Part shown: positions 1 through 7,501 of the stretch, piece after piece | Numbering within the stretch: the stretch's first letter is position 1 | How the letters are laid out: each line of letters starts with the position of its first letter | Source of the DNA: CAVUOA01 sp963742955 | Lineage (GTDB): Bacteria > Bacteroidota > Ignavibacteria > Tepidaquicellales > OLB5 | NCBI GenBank assembly: GCA_963742955.1 | Contig: CAVUOA010000008.1 | Coordinates: forward strand, 868,001 to 932,000 | Reading direction: 5' to 3' | DNA: 64,000 nucleotides | Program-made: the position numbers and the translations under genes | The notes under the pieces: model-generated | Seen by the model: the letters and a program-made list of their open reading frames with translations, nothing else | What the model was told of the DNA's origin: nothing | The model's database searches: none

Positions 1-460
1 GAGTTGGATTATACGAATCCGGGAACCAGCCGTATAAATGGTTAGCTATTTGAACCTATATCGAAAATATTCTCGCCTAAATCCATGTAGAAATATGAAT
101 TATCTACATATATATTATTAGTACCTGTACCGGAGTTGGTTATTGTGTTTCTGCCTCCGAGTAACATGCCGTATGCATAGCTCATTCTTAACTCTGTACC
201 GGATAAAGCCTGTATGCCATAAGTTCTTTCAGATGTTATTGTATTACCATAATAAATCGAGGAGGATGATAATGCAGTAAATGCGCTTGTATAGCCTGTG
301 ATTGTATTTGATTTTACTGCACCGCCCTGTATATTATCCAGAAATATTGCTGTATTATGAACCTGAAAATATATTGCTTTCTATAATTACAGGAGTAGTA
401 AAACCTGAATATGCCATTACCTTAATTGTTGGTATTTCAGCATCGTTGGTTGTAAACGTA

Positions 461-808
461 TTATAACCTATATAGGCATTTGAATACTGGATTAACCCTC
501 CGGCATAGCTTAAATCCAAACGCGCCTTTGTTATTACCTGAAGAGCCGAGTGTAAATGAATTATTTCTTATATCAACAACAGGACAATTGATTAATGTAA
601 ATGTGGAAATACTGTCATTTGCAACATCGGGGAATGTAGTATTATAAATGTAAACATTAGCCCCGTTAAACTCAAATCCTTTGAATGATGAACCTGATTC
701 AGCATCCATAGTTATATCCGGTGAGCCTGAATACTGGGCATTACCCATCGTAAACGTGCCGCCATTGACAACAAACTTAGCTGAATCGGAAAAATGGATT
801 GTTGGCAT
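461..808 (-). CDS. beta-helix fragment of the broken secreted protein
   Basis: 115 residues of short Asn/Ser/Thr/Phe strands (FVVNGGTFTMGNAQYSGSPD, then FEFNGANVYIYNTTF, then PVVDIRNNSFTLGSSG) typical of parallel beta-helix rungs. After a frameshift near 520 the rungs continue leftward (SYAGGLIQYSNAYIGYNTF, then ITGYTSAFTALSSSS), so positions 1-460 are coding too although no long open frame remains. Confidence 0.45.
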   Translation of the reverse strand: MPTIHFSDSAKFVVNGGTFTMGNAQYSGSPDITMDAESGSSFKGFEFNGANVYIYNTTFPDVANDSISTFTLINCPVVDIRNNSFTLGSSGNNKGAFGFKLCRRVNPVFKCLYRL

Positions 809-825
809 TGTTTTCTATAGTGAGG

Positions 826-1470
826 TTATAGCCGTTTGTCCATACAGTGTCTTCGCAGGTGAAATTCGGAGCCGGCGGGGATAGTTTCGTTTCCAACAAG
901 AATACCGCCGGATTTCATGACAGGAGTAAGTTTAAAAAGCCTGCCTTCACCAGGCTGAAATAACCCTACATTATAAAACTCAGAAGAATTTTTGTTAATA
1001 AGTAAATTGAAATCATCATTCATTGGCTCTGTTAATAACCAGGTGTTGTAATATGGAAGTTGAGAAGCACGGAATTTAATCTCAAGCTCTCTTAAATCGC
1101 CGTGATTATTAAGATTTGGTGTGCATCTTTTATTTACTGCCAAAAAATAAAAGGGATCAACACCTGGCTGACTACTTCCAGAGTAGAAGAAACCGATTTC
1201 CCAATACCGGGCATCAGGACAATCATAGTATACATATGGAATATCAGTTACGCAGGGATTTTGACCCTGAATTAAAGGTGCTTTACTTCTAATATCCTGA
1301 AAATATTTAAAAGGAAATGGGTTCGGTTTATCAACGGTTAAAGCGTCATCCCATACAAGATTATTATCTTCATACATGAAATCGCCTATATTTCGTACTT
1401 TTAAGTTCAAATTGCTTATAAAACTCCACTTCTCCTGACCGTAATAATTGTGGTATCTTCTTGTACTCAT
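826..1470 (-). CDS. internal fragment of the broken beta-helix protein, entering the beta-helix
   Basis: The longest intact piece (214 residues). The first 150 residues are mixed (YYGQEKWSFISNLNLKVRNI, then VYYDCPDARYWEIGFFYSG). The end, FQPGEGRLFKLTPVMKSGG, followed by AGSEFHLR in the present frame, or APNFTCEDTVWTNGYN after a one-base shift, leads into the beta-helix region. That correction joins it directly to the 461-808 piece. Confidence 0.45.
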   Translation of the reverse strand: MSTRRYHNYYGQEKWSFISNLNLKVRNIGDFMYEDNNLVWDDALTVDKPNPFPFKYFQDIRSKAPLIQGQNPCVTDIPYVYYDCPDARYWEIGFFYSGSSQPGVDPFYFLAVNKRCTPNLNNHGDLRELEIKFRASQLPYYNTWLLTEPMNDDFNLLINKNSSEFYNVGLFQPGEGRLFKLTPVMKSGGILVGNETIPAGSEFHLRRHCMDKRL

Positions 1471-1483
1471 ATTATTCGGGTCT

Positions 1484-1696
1484 TCACCCTCTCATACCCC
1501 AATCACACAAATCCCCGCTGCCGTTATTATAAGATTCAGTACCTGAATAATAAGCGTAATCGAGCAGATGTTTTGCGCCGTAGGCAAGACCCATAAAATA
1601 CTGCAGGCTGATTTCTTCGTTCGTAGGCTCACGGTGAACTTTATTGATATCTGCAGAACTTTGGTTAAGCATATTTTCAAATGAATGTACTTGCAC
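1484..1696 (-). CDS. internal fragment of the broken beta-helix protein
   Basis: A 70-residue stretch including EEISLQYFMGLAYGAKHLL, a helix-like segment. It lies 13 bases from the next fragment in a different frame, which is what one inserted or deleted base would give. No family recognised. Confidence 0.35.
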   Translation of the reverse strand: MQVHSFENMLNQSSADINKVHREPTNEEISLQYFMGLAYGAKHLLDYAYYSGTESYNNGSGDLCDWGMRG

Positions 1697-1816
1697 GCCG
1701 AGAGTAAAAACAGTATTTGTATTCTTAAACGTGGTTGTTGCGCGGCGAAGCTGGTAGAGCGGCGAATAGATATGTCCTCAGCTGTAATCTCAGTAGTGTT
1801 CGTAGTAATAGTTCAG

Positions 1817-2149
1817 CTAGTAATCGTAAGATTCCGCGCTGACAGAATTTTCGTAATTTGATGTAGCCGGGTAATCCGTTGAGTTCGGAAGTGTTACATT
1901 GTGCGGAAGCGGGTACATATCTGCCTGTTCGTTTATGCATATAAAAGGGTAAACAAAAAGGAAAAAAATGTCCTGCGCAGCGCCGGTTGTTTTGTAATGC
2001 TCAAATAACTGAGCCTGCGTTGATGAATTTCTTAATGCCCCAGATGACTGCGACAGCCCGGCATTTACCTCACAAACCAGACTGGAATTGGAATTATCCA
2101 GTTTTATTAAACGGTTCACCTCTGCTATACAGGGAATCTGGTTATACAT
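1817..2149 (-). CDS. internal fragment of the broken beta-helix protein
   Basis: A 110-residue open stretch in line with its neighbours: it has no promoter or ribosome site of its own and lies between two other fragments on the same strand. The part near YPLPHNVTLPNSTDYPATSN may be a linker. Short open frames on the opposite strand here (1987-2187, 2197-2454) look like shadows. Confidence 0.35.
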   Translation of the reverse strand: MYNQIPCIAEVNRLIKLDNSNSSLVCEVNAGLSQSSGALRNSSTQAQLFEHYKTTGAAQDIFFLFVYPFICINEQADMYPLPHNVTLPNSTDYPATSNYENSVSAESYDY

Positions 2150-2206
2150 GTGCTCATCTAAATAAAAATAACCGAAACTGCAGTTAATGCCTATTTATGT
2201 TACTTC

Positions 2207-2788
2207 TTAGTGGATTTTGGAAACGAAATAATACGGTGTTTGCTGTAAGCTATCTAAATCCGGATGAAATAAATAAAACGACCATTCGTCTTCCACTCTC
2301 ACCCTGTCAAGCCAAACGTCAACCTGACCGTACCAGTATATGCGGTAATAGACGCTGTCCGATTCGGGGTCAGAGCTTTTACAGTCTGATAAAGCAGTGT
2401 TGCTCTGGTTTAAATCAGCACCAGTTACGGAAATTTCAATTGGATTTCTACTAACTGGGTCATAATATATCTCTCTGTATTCTCCGTTATAGACCCACTG
2501 GTTATTAGCATTTTTATGTTTAAAATAATCACTATATATAATTTGAGACAGTATTTGGTTTCCATTATAGGCGTATGCTTCTATTCTAATTACAGGTTTA
2601 TGATAATTGGCATCGTGAGCATTTATTCTCATTCTTGGACTGACAAACCATTTCCATATTTGAGGGGCAGGATATTTGTTATCCGAAAGCCTGTAAATGA
2701 GGTCCCAGCTCACGCCGGAGTTTGTAGACACGGGACCGGGAAAGTCTATCTGTTCCCTGTTCTCATATAAGCCGGAAACCATGAACAC
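2207..2788 (-). CDS. internal fragment of the broken beta-helix protein
   Basis: A 193-residue open stretch with no independent start signal. It is rich in Tyr, Trp and Asp (e.g. WDLIYRLSDNKYPAPQIWKW, then YYRIYWYGQVDVWLDRVRVE) and looks like a beta-rich extracellular domain, possibly carbohydrate-binding, though no family is recognised. It ends at VSKIH where the next fragment should join. Confidence 0.45.
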   Translation of the reverse strand: MFMVSGLYENREQIDFPGPVSTNSGVSWDLIYRLSDNKYPAPQIWKWFVSPRMRINAHDANYHKPVIRIEAYAYNGNQILSQIIYSDYFKHKNANNQWVYNGEYREIYYDPVSRNPIEISVTGADLNQSNTALSDCKSSDPESDSVYYRIYWYGQVDVWLDRVRVEDEWSFYLFHPDLDSLQQTPYYFVSKIH

Positions 2789-3085
2789 ACCGAAAGAAGC
2801 ATCGGGGCAGTTTATACAGCATTTCCATCCGCTTGCTCAGTACTGGTAAGCCGGGTAATTTGTTCCAGTTGAGTGTGTTTCACAACCGTAGCTCGGATAG
2901 TATGAGGAAGGAGTTTATCATTTCGGCTTCGTAATCACTCTGCTGCCCGTATCCGCCTCTTAGCACTTTTTCCCTTTCGGTGTATAAAGCCCGCGTTTGC
3001 ATATTAGTGCCCCATTGGTTTATCATTGCATTTACAGAATCTTTATAATCATCTATCGGGTCGGATGAATCCGCCGTCGTATATT

Positions 3086-3292
3086 CTACGGGTCATGGTC
3101 CCAGTGATTTTCACCGTAAATCTGCATCATATTAACGTTCAGGTTCTGAAATTCAGACCACTGCCTTTGGTCAGACCAGTATAAAAAACTGTGGAAGCCT
3201 ACATAGAATTTGTCTTTTAAATATCCCTGCTGAGATACCAAGCAATTTGTTAGAATTAGTGAAAGTGTAAACAACAACATTAACCTTTTCAT
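3086..3292 (-). CDS. N-terminal fragment of the broken beta-helix protein
   Basis: This fragment carries the start codon and a clear Sec signal peptide: MKR, then a hydrophobic run ending near NCLVSQQ. The Cys could make it a lipoprotein, but the T9SS-type context favours a cleaved signal. The frame ends after HWDHDP and resumes in another frame at about 3072 (DDYKDSVNAMINQWG). An A/G-rich ribosome-binding-site-like stretch lies just upstream at about 3295-3310. Confidence 0.55.
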   Translation of the reverse strand: MKRLMLLFTLSLILTNCLVSQQGYLKDKFYVGFHSFLYWSDQRQWSEFQNLNVNMMQIYGENHWDHDP

Positions 3293-3579
3293 TTTTTGCC
3301 TCCTTTTTAAAAAGGTTATTAAATGTTATTTTAAGTAAATTATTTTTTTTGATTCTCTGAAAACATTTTTGCCTGTAGTCAAAAACAGTAAAGCGATATA
3401 TATATATACCGCTTGAAAGATCTGATTTGCCCAGATAAGCGTTAATTTATAAGTACCTGCTATAAGATAATTGATTTGTAAATTTGTAATACCTCTCTGC
3501 CTAACACATCACAAAAAACCATATTTACATTTGAGATTGGGGTAAAGCAAGCTTTATAGTAGTTTTCGGGTTAAACGGG

Positions 3580-4572
3580 TTAGGATAGTTCTGGATAAAG
3601 AAAAATTATCTGGTGCTTACTGCTTATATTACTTACAGATACTATATTGCCTCCTCCGTTGGTGGTCATGATAACATTGGTTTGATTTGCACCTGCAAAA
3701 ACGACTGATGTATCTAAAGCATATATCGAACTTACAAATTCAGGTATAATTTGTTTCCCATAAGTCAGAAAAAAATTGGTTGTTTTTATGATACTGTCAT
3801 TTGAAGCAATTGTAATCCACGCTATATCTTTGCTACCTGCTGAAATTCGTGAACCTACACGTACACCTATTTCATTAATTATTATCCAGTTGTAACCTCC
3901 GTTATATGTTCTGTTTATACAGTCATTACCCCTGGCAATTGCTCCATTTAAAGTATCAATAAAAACAATATCCTGTACTGAACCGCATTGGCTTCCAAAC
4001 CCTGTGTAAATAAGATTCCAGTTTAAACCGCTGTCAGTGGTTCTATATAATCCACCATTATATGCCCAACCCCAATATTCACCATTCACTTTCTCCTTCA
4101 GCATAAATATTTTCTGAAAACTTCCCCCCGCTCCCGCATACTGCACCTGAAACGTCGAACCCCCGTCTGTCGTCCGCCAGATTCGCTGCAACGGCATACC
4201 GTTATCGCCGCATACCCAGCCTGTGTCTTTGTTTACAAAACTTATATCCGCATAATTATTTCCTGTCACTTCCAAACTATTCCAGTTTTCACCTCCGTTT
4301 ATTGTTTTCCATATCGCTCCTGTTGTGCCTACATATCCGGTTCCGTAACCTGTTAAACTATCAGGAAATTCTATAGTTCTTATATTCATACTTGCCAGTA
4401 CAGCCCAGCTTTGTCCTCCGTTAGTTGTCTTTATCAGGTTAAAAGGACTTATGAGTGTTATCCACCCTGTGCTTGCATTTACAAAATACATATCATACAC
4501 AGTACCGCTAACGGGCAGATTGGGAAGCTGTGTCCATTGGGAGTATGCAACATGCATGGTGCAGTTATACAA
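3580..4572 (-). CDS. secreted YCF48/BNR-type beta-propeller protein with broken T9SS tag
   Basis: A 330-residue beta-propeller. At least five repeats carry a Trp-x-Thr-x-Asp/Asn-Gly-Gly-x-x-W core (KTTNGGQSWAV, WKTINGGENWNS, WRTTDGGSTF, YRTTDSGLNWNL, RTYNGGYNWII), matching the photosynthesis-assembly YCF48/BNR family; in this group such proteins are usually secreted. The TTG start used here is not the natural one. A better start lies at 4600 (MKKLILILLIV, a signal peptide), one base out of frame. The 3' end is also shifted: after 3580 the other frames encode QNYPNPFNPKTTIKL, then GTYKLTLIW and DLSSGIYIYRF, so a full sorting domain originally ran to about 3340. The true gene is therefore about 3340-4600 with at least three indels. 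Ligand unknown. Confidence 0.7.
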   Translation of the reverse strand: MYNCTMHVAYSQWTQLPNLPVSGTVYDMYFVNASTGWITLISPFNLIKTTNGGQSWAVLASMNIRTIEFPDSLTGYGTGYVGTTGAIWKTINGGENWNSLEVTGNNYADISFVNKDTGWVCGDNGMPLQRIWRTTDGGSTFQVQYAGAGGSFQKIFMLKEKVNGEYWGWAYNGGLYRTTDSGLNWNLIYTGFGSQCGSVQDIVFIDTLNGAIARGNDCINRTYNGGYNWIIINEIGVRVGSRISAGSKDIAWITIASNDSIIKTTNFFLTYGKQIIPEFVSSIYALDTSVVFAGANQTNVIMTTNGGGNIVSVSNISSKHQIIFLYPELS

Positions 4573-4872
4573 TGAGAAGTATTAAGATTAGTTTTTTCAT
4601 GGTCATTCTCTTTATTTACTCCTAAATTAACCCATAATATTCATCCAACAATTAAAAAGCAAGGGTGGTGTATGCATATTGCAGTATCCGGCAGCAGGAA
4701 AATGGTATTTATAAACAAAAAAATCCATTTCAGCTTAAATTTATCTTTTCTTCAGCTCCGCACTGAAGAATTTATTTAGGTAAATAGAGTAAAATATTTG
4801 CATTGATTTAAGCAAATATATGTTATATATTTATATAGTGTTCTTTGAAATAAATGAGCGGAAAGCAAAAGC

Positions 4873-4893
4873 CGCCTGCCTGCAGCAGGCAGG
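4873..4893. repeat. palindrome gcctgcctgc-a-gcaggcaggc
   Basis: A perfect 10-bp inverted repeat around one central base. A shortened copy (cctgcctgcagcaggc) occurs at 5105-5120 inside another repeat, so this is a small mobile REP-like element and not just a local hairpin. Confidence 0.75.
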
Positions 4894-4928
4894 CAATTTA
4901 AGGGTACTTTTATAACTTGTTTTAAAAA

Positions 4929-4976
4929 AACTGCATTTAAAGGGCAGTTTTATAACTTGTTATAACTTCAAGTTAT
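4929..4976. repeat. dispersed intergenic repeat, copy 1
   Basis: Contains aactgcatttaaagggcagt, then tttataacttg and the palindrome ataacttcaagttat. The same order of elements recurs at 5077-5161, 33735-33766 and 33775-33844, always outside genes. Confidence 0.6.
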
Positions 4977-5076
4977 GGGGGGGGGTAGGAGTGCAGAGTA
5001 AGTTGAGTGTCTCGAGTGCGGAGTGTTTAAGTGTTGAACCTTGCGTTTCTGCTTCTCTGTGGTCAATCTTTTAGAA

Positions 5077-5161
5077 AAACTGCACATAAGGGTCAGTTTT
5101 ATTACCTGCCTGCAGCAGGCTTGCCGTTACTTGAAGTAATGAAGTTTTTGTGGAAAATTTT
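5077..5161. repeat. dispersed intergenic repeat, copy 2, interrupted by palindrome
   Basis: Contains actgcacataagggtcagt, tttattac, ttacttgaagtaa and tttttgtggaaaatttt. Relative to the copy at 33775-33844 it has about 20 extra bases (5105-5124) matching the CCTGCCTGCAGCAGGC palindrome, so one repeat appears to have inserted into the other. Confidence 0.6.
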
Positions 5162-5217
5162 AGTTTGTTAAGAGCTGAGCAATGGAAAAATAACACTTAG
5201 GAATGTTAAATAAAAAA

Positions 5218-5240
5218 AGGGCGGATAATGCATCCGCCCT
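5218..5240 (-). terminator. intrinsic terminator of the 5264-7243 gene
   Basis: Stem agggcggat/atccgccct with a 5-base loop, followed in the minus direction by a run of seven T. It lies 23 bases past the stop codon of the hydrolase gene. Confidence 0.85.
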
Positions 5241-5263
5241 AAATACATAAATTTAAATTCTTA

Positions 5264-7243
5264 TTATTTTACAAGCACCATTTTCTTAATAGCATTAAAG
5301 CTGCCCGCATCTATTCTGTAGAAATAAACTCCTGAAGCCAGATTTGATGCATTGAAGTTAATTACATGTTCGCCCTGCTGCTGAACCTCATTAACCAGTG
5401 TTTTAACTTCCCTGCCCAAAATATCGTAAACAACAAGCTTAACATTTCCAGCTGAAGCAAGTGTGTAAGCAATTGCTGTTGAAGGATTGAACGGGTTAGG
5501 ATAGTTTTGTTTTAACGAATATTGTAAAGGAACATTATCTCCGGACATTGAAACTACAGGAACAGTTGTTGGTGGACCGATAACAGGGATATCTATGTAA
5601 GAATTACTATTTAGAAAAAGATAATTTGTGCTGTTAACCAGTACCGGCAGTACAAAAGGGTTTGTTGCAAGGAATGATGAATCACTCGGCGTTGTATCGA
5701 GATTTGTCAATACAACCTTGATTCTGCTGCCCGTCTGAAATACATGTGAATGCGCCTGTCCGTTAAAATTAACTATTCTCTTGCTTCCTTTTACATAGTT
5801 TCTGTCGGTGTAGTTTAACCTTGTAATAAAATAACTGGTACCGTCAGGTGTAACTTCATAAACCTGGAAATCATACTGGCAGAATGTATTGCCGGATGAT
5901 TTATACTGCATATTTATTTTCGGAGTGCCTACCCATTTGTAAGGATAGGTAAGGGGGTCTGAAACAAAATTTATCTGAGCCTTTTTAAACCTGTTATTAA
6001 AATATGTTCCTTTGAACTCCTCATCAACTGCTCGCTGCATTGTCAGGTTTTTGGAAACCTTATTGTTAAAAGTGTTATTGGCCGATTTTGACGGATTAGG
6101 CGTATATTTCAGCTTGTGGTTACCATTAAAGTAAAACCGTAAATTAGTTGTTATGCTGCTTAACGGCGCCGCTGAACTGTCATGTACAAACGTCCATTTA
6201 TTTGTAAGATATGGCAGCGTTGTAGATGCATATTGATAAGGCACATTCAGTATTCCGTTATTAACATCAAAGAGCCAGTGGAAAAACCAGTCATTAAAAT
6301 AATTCATGTGCCATTGGTCCTCTGTAGCGGAGTGGTCTCCCCCATGTCCCTGTACTGCGCCAATGTATGATGAAAACGGGGCTGTTAGATGTGAGAGTCC
6401 TTGTGAGATTCCATCGGCATTAAAAAATTTATCCTGCCATGAACCTTCAATCAGCATTGGGACTGTGATATTTTGTACCTGGTTCATGAAATCACGTCCT
6501 ATCGGGAGCCAGTATGCAAGGCTGTCCCAACTGTCTTTGTTGTTAGCATAAATCCAGTCACTCATTCTGTCAACTACAGGAGCGTATCTAACGGTATCGG
6601 GAGTGTATTCGATTGACCACAACAAAGTCATTTTAATCGAGCCGTTCTCAATCCAGCTTGAAGCGAAATTCGGCGGAGCAAGCGCTGAAATAATTGTCTT
6701 TACGGGAGCACCATTGCAGGCTGCCATATAAGGCAGCAATCCGCCCTGAGAACCTCCCATTATTAGAATCCTATCCGGATTTACACCGGAAGAAACATCA
6801 CTTTTCACATAATTTATTATTTCAAGCAAATCCTGCATCTCTATATTGCTGATAAGATTTGAAAGACCGCCTGAATGACCCTGGCCCCTAACACTGTATG
6901 ACATTGTATAATATCCGTATTGAGCCTGTGCTTTACAAAATCCTGCAAGGGTTTCTTTATTATCACCGTACCCGTGAACCATTATAACAGTTGGCCATCC
7001 TCCATCCGGAGGTGTTGCCTGGGGTACAAATTTTAAGCAGTCCATGTCAACCCCGTCCCTCATGGTAACTGTAAAATCATATCTAGTTACTGAGTCAAGC
7101 CCGGCGGCATTCCTGTAATTTGGAAGAAGAAATTTAGGGATATAACTATTGAAGCCAGCAGGTTTATAATGCTGTGAAAACGCAGAACCCGCGAAAATTA
7201 ACATAAATAGCAAACCTGCCAAATATACTAATGATTTTCTCAT
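5264..7243 (-). CDS. secreted S15/CocE-type alpha/beta hydrolase with T9SS tag (copy 1)
   Basis: A 659-residue secreted hydrolase, probably a peptidase or acyl esterase of the X-Pro dipeptidyl-peptidase/CocE class. Order of parts: signal peptide (1-23), alpha/beta hydrolase core (about 50-330), beta-sandwich (about 370-540) and sorting domain (about 575-659). The nucleophile is Ser165 in GGSQGG. Candidate partners are Asp271 (WQDKFF) and His300 or His304 (GHGGDHS). The oxyanion-side strand is VIMVHGYGDN (87-96). The beta-sandwich contains QAHSHVFQTGSRIKVVLTN, as in PepX C-terminal domains. The tag (NYPNPFNPSTAI.. ending KKMVLVK) predicts T9SS export and surface attachment or release. A strong terminator follows. 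The next gene upstream is a close paralogue, suggesting a tandem duplication with shared or divergent substrates. The exact substrate cannot be read from the sequence. Confidence 0.88.
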   Translation of the reverse strand: MRKSLVYLAGLLFMLIFAGSAFSQHYKPAGFNSYIPKFLLPNYRNAAGLDSVTRYDFTVTMRDGVDMDCLKFVPQATPPDGGWPTVIMVHGYGDNKETLAGFCKAQAQYGYYTMSYSVRGQGHSGGLSNLISNIEMQDLLEIINYVKSDVSSGVNPDRILIMGGSQGGLLPYMAACNGAPVKTIISALAPPNFASSWIENGSIKMTLLWSIEYTPDTVRYAPVVDRMSDWIYANNKDSWDSLAYWLPIGRDFMNQVQNITVPMLIEGSWQDKFFNADGISQGLSHLTAPFSSYIGAVQGHGGDHSATEDQWHMNYFNDWFFHWLFDVNNGILNVPYQYASTTLPYLTNKWTFVHDSSAAPLSSITTNLRFYFNGNHKLKYTPNPSKSANNTFNNKVSKNLTMQRAVDEEFKGTYFNNRFKKAQINFVSDPLTYPYKWVGTPKINMQYKSSGNTFCQYDFQVYEVTPDGTSYFITRLNYTDRNYVKGSKRIVNFNGQAHSHVFQTGSRIKVVLTNLDTTPSDSSFLATNPFVLPVLVNSTNYLFLNSNSYIDIPVIGPPTTVPVVSMSGDNVPLQYSLKQNYPNPFNPSTAIAYTLASAGNVKLVVYDILGREVKTLVNEVQQQGEHVINFNASNLASGVYFYRIDAGSFNAIKKMVLVK

Positions 7244-7501
7244 TGTAATTAGCCTTTCGTAAATATTAATATAAATCTGTTGAGTGTGTGTTAGTTAAAA
7301 ATCTTTAATGCCAAATATCCAGTTATGGTTCCTTCGCTATATTAATGCCAAGTCCCTGTTTTACAGGGACCCGGCAACGGAGAAACGTATTTTCAGGATA
7401 AACAGCAACTTTTATTCATTATCTTTTATAAACCAAAAACATGTTTATAAAATGAGGTATCAAACAGGTTAAAAATACTGTTCCAAATAAAAACCCGCAT
7501 A

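Larger units (their letters stand above)
1..3292 (-). pseudogene. large secreted beta-helix protein, broken by frameshifts, 3' end beyond window
   Basis: Six or more open stretches lie in succession on the minus strand and read as one protein once single-base shifts are allowed. It begins with a signal peptide at 3292 (MKRLMLLFTLSLIL..), and 3072-2880 is also open although it has no start codon. The middle is aromatic-rich and unrecognised. From about 860 to the left edge the protein turns into short Asn/Gly/Thr/Ile-rich strands (NLTIENNA, then FVVNGGTFTMGN, then DIRNNSFTLG), the pattern of a right-handed parallel beta-helix. For example, removing one base near 835-850 joins NGYNLTIENNA to TIHFSDSAKF. 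A T9SS tag would be expected to the left of the window. Either a real pseudogene or a poorly resolved consensus; the second is favoured because nearby conserved genes show the same kind of break. Function unknown. Confidence 0.6.
4601..5217. other. repeat-rich non-coding stretch
   Basis: No credible gene. It holds a perfect GC-rich palindrome (4873-4893), two copies of an ACTGC..GGGCAGTTTTAT repeat listed separately, an AT-rich part before 4850, and a G-run followed by a GAGTG-rich low-complexity patch (4976-5030). Confidence 0.7.

Noticed and set aside
4976..5030. G run followed by GAGTG-rich sequence as a possible G-quadruplex
   Set aside because: There is one G run only; four spaced G tracts are not present, and the run length may be a sequencing artefact.
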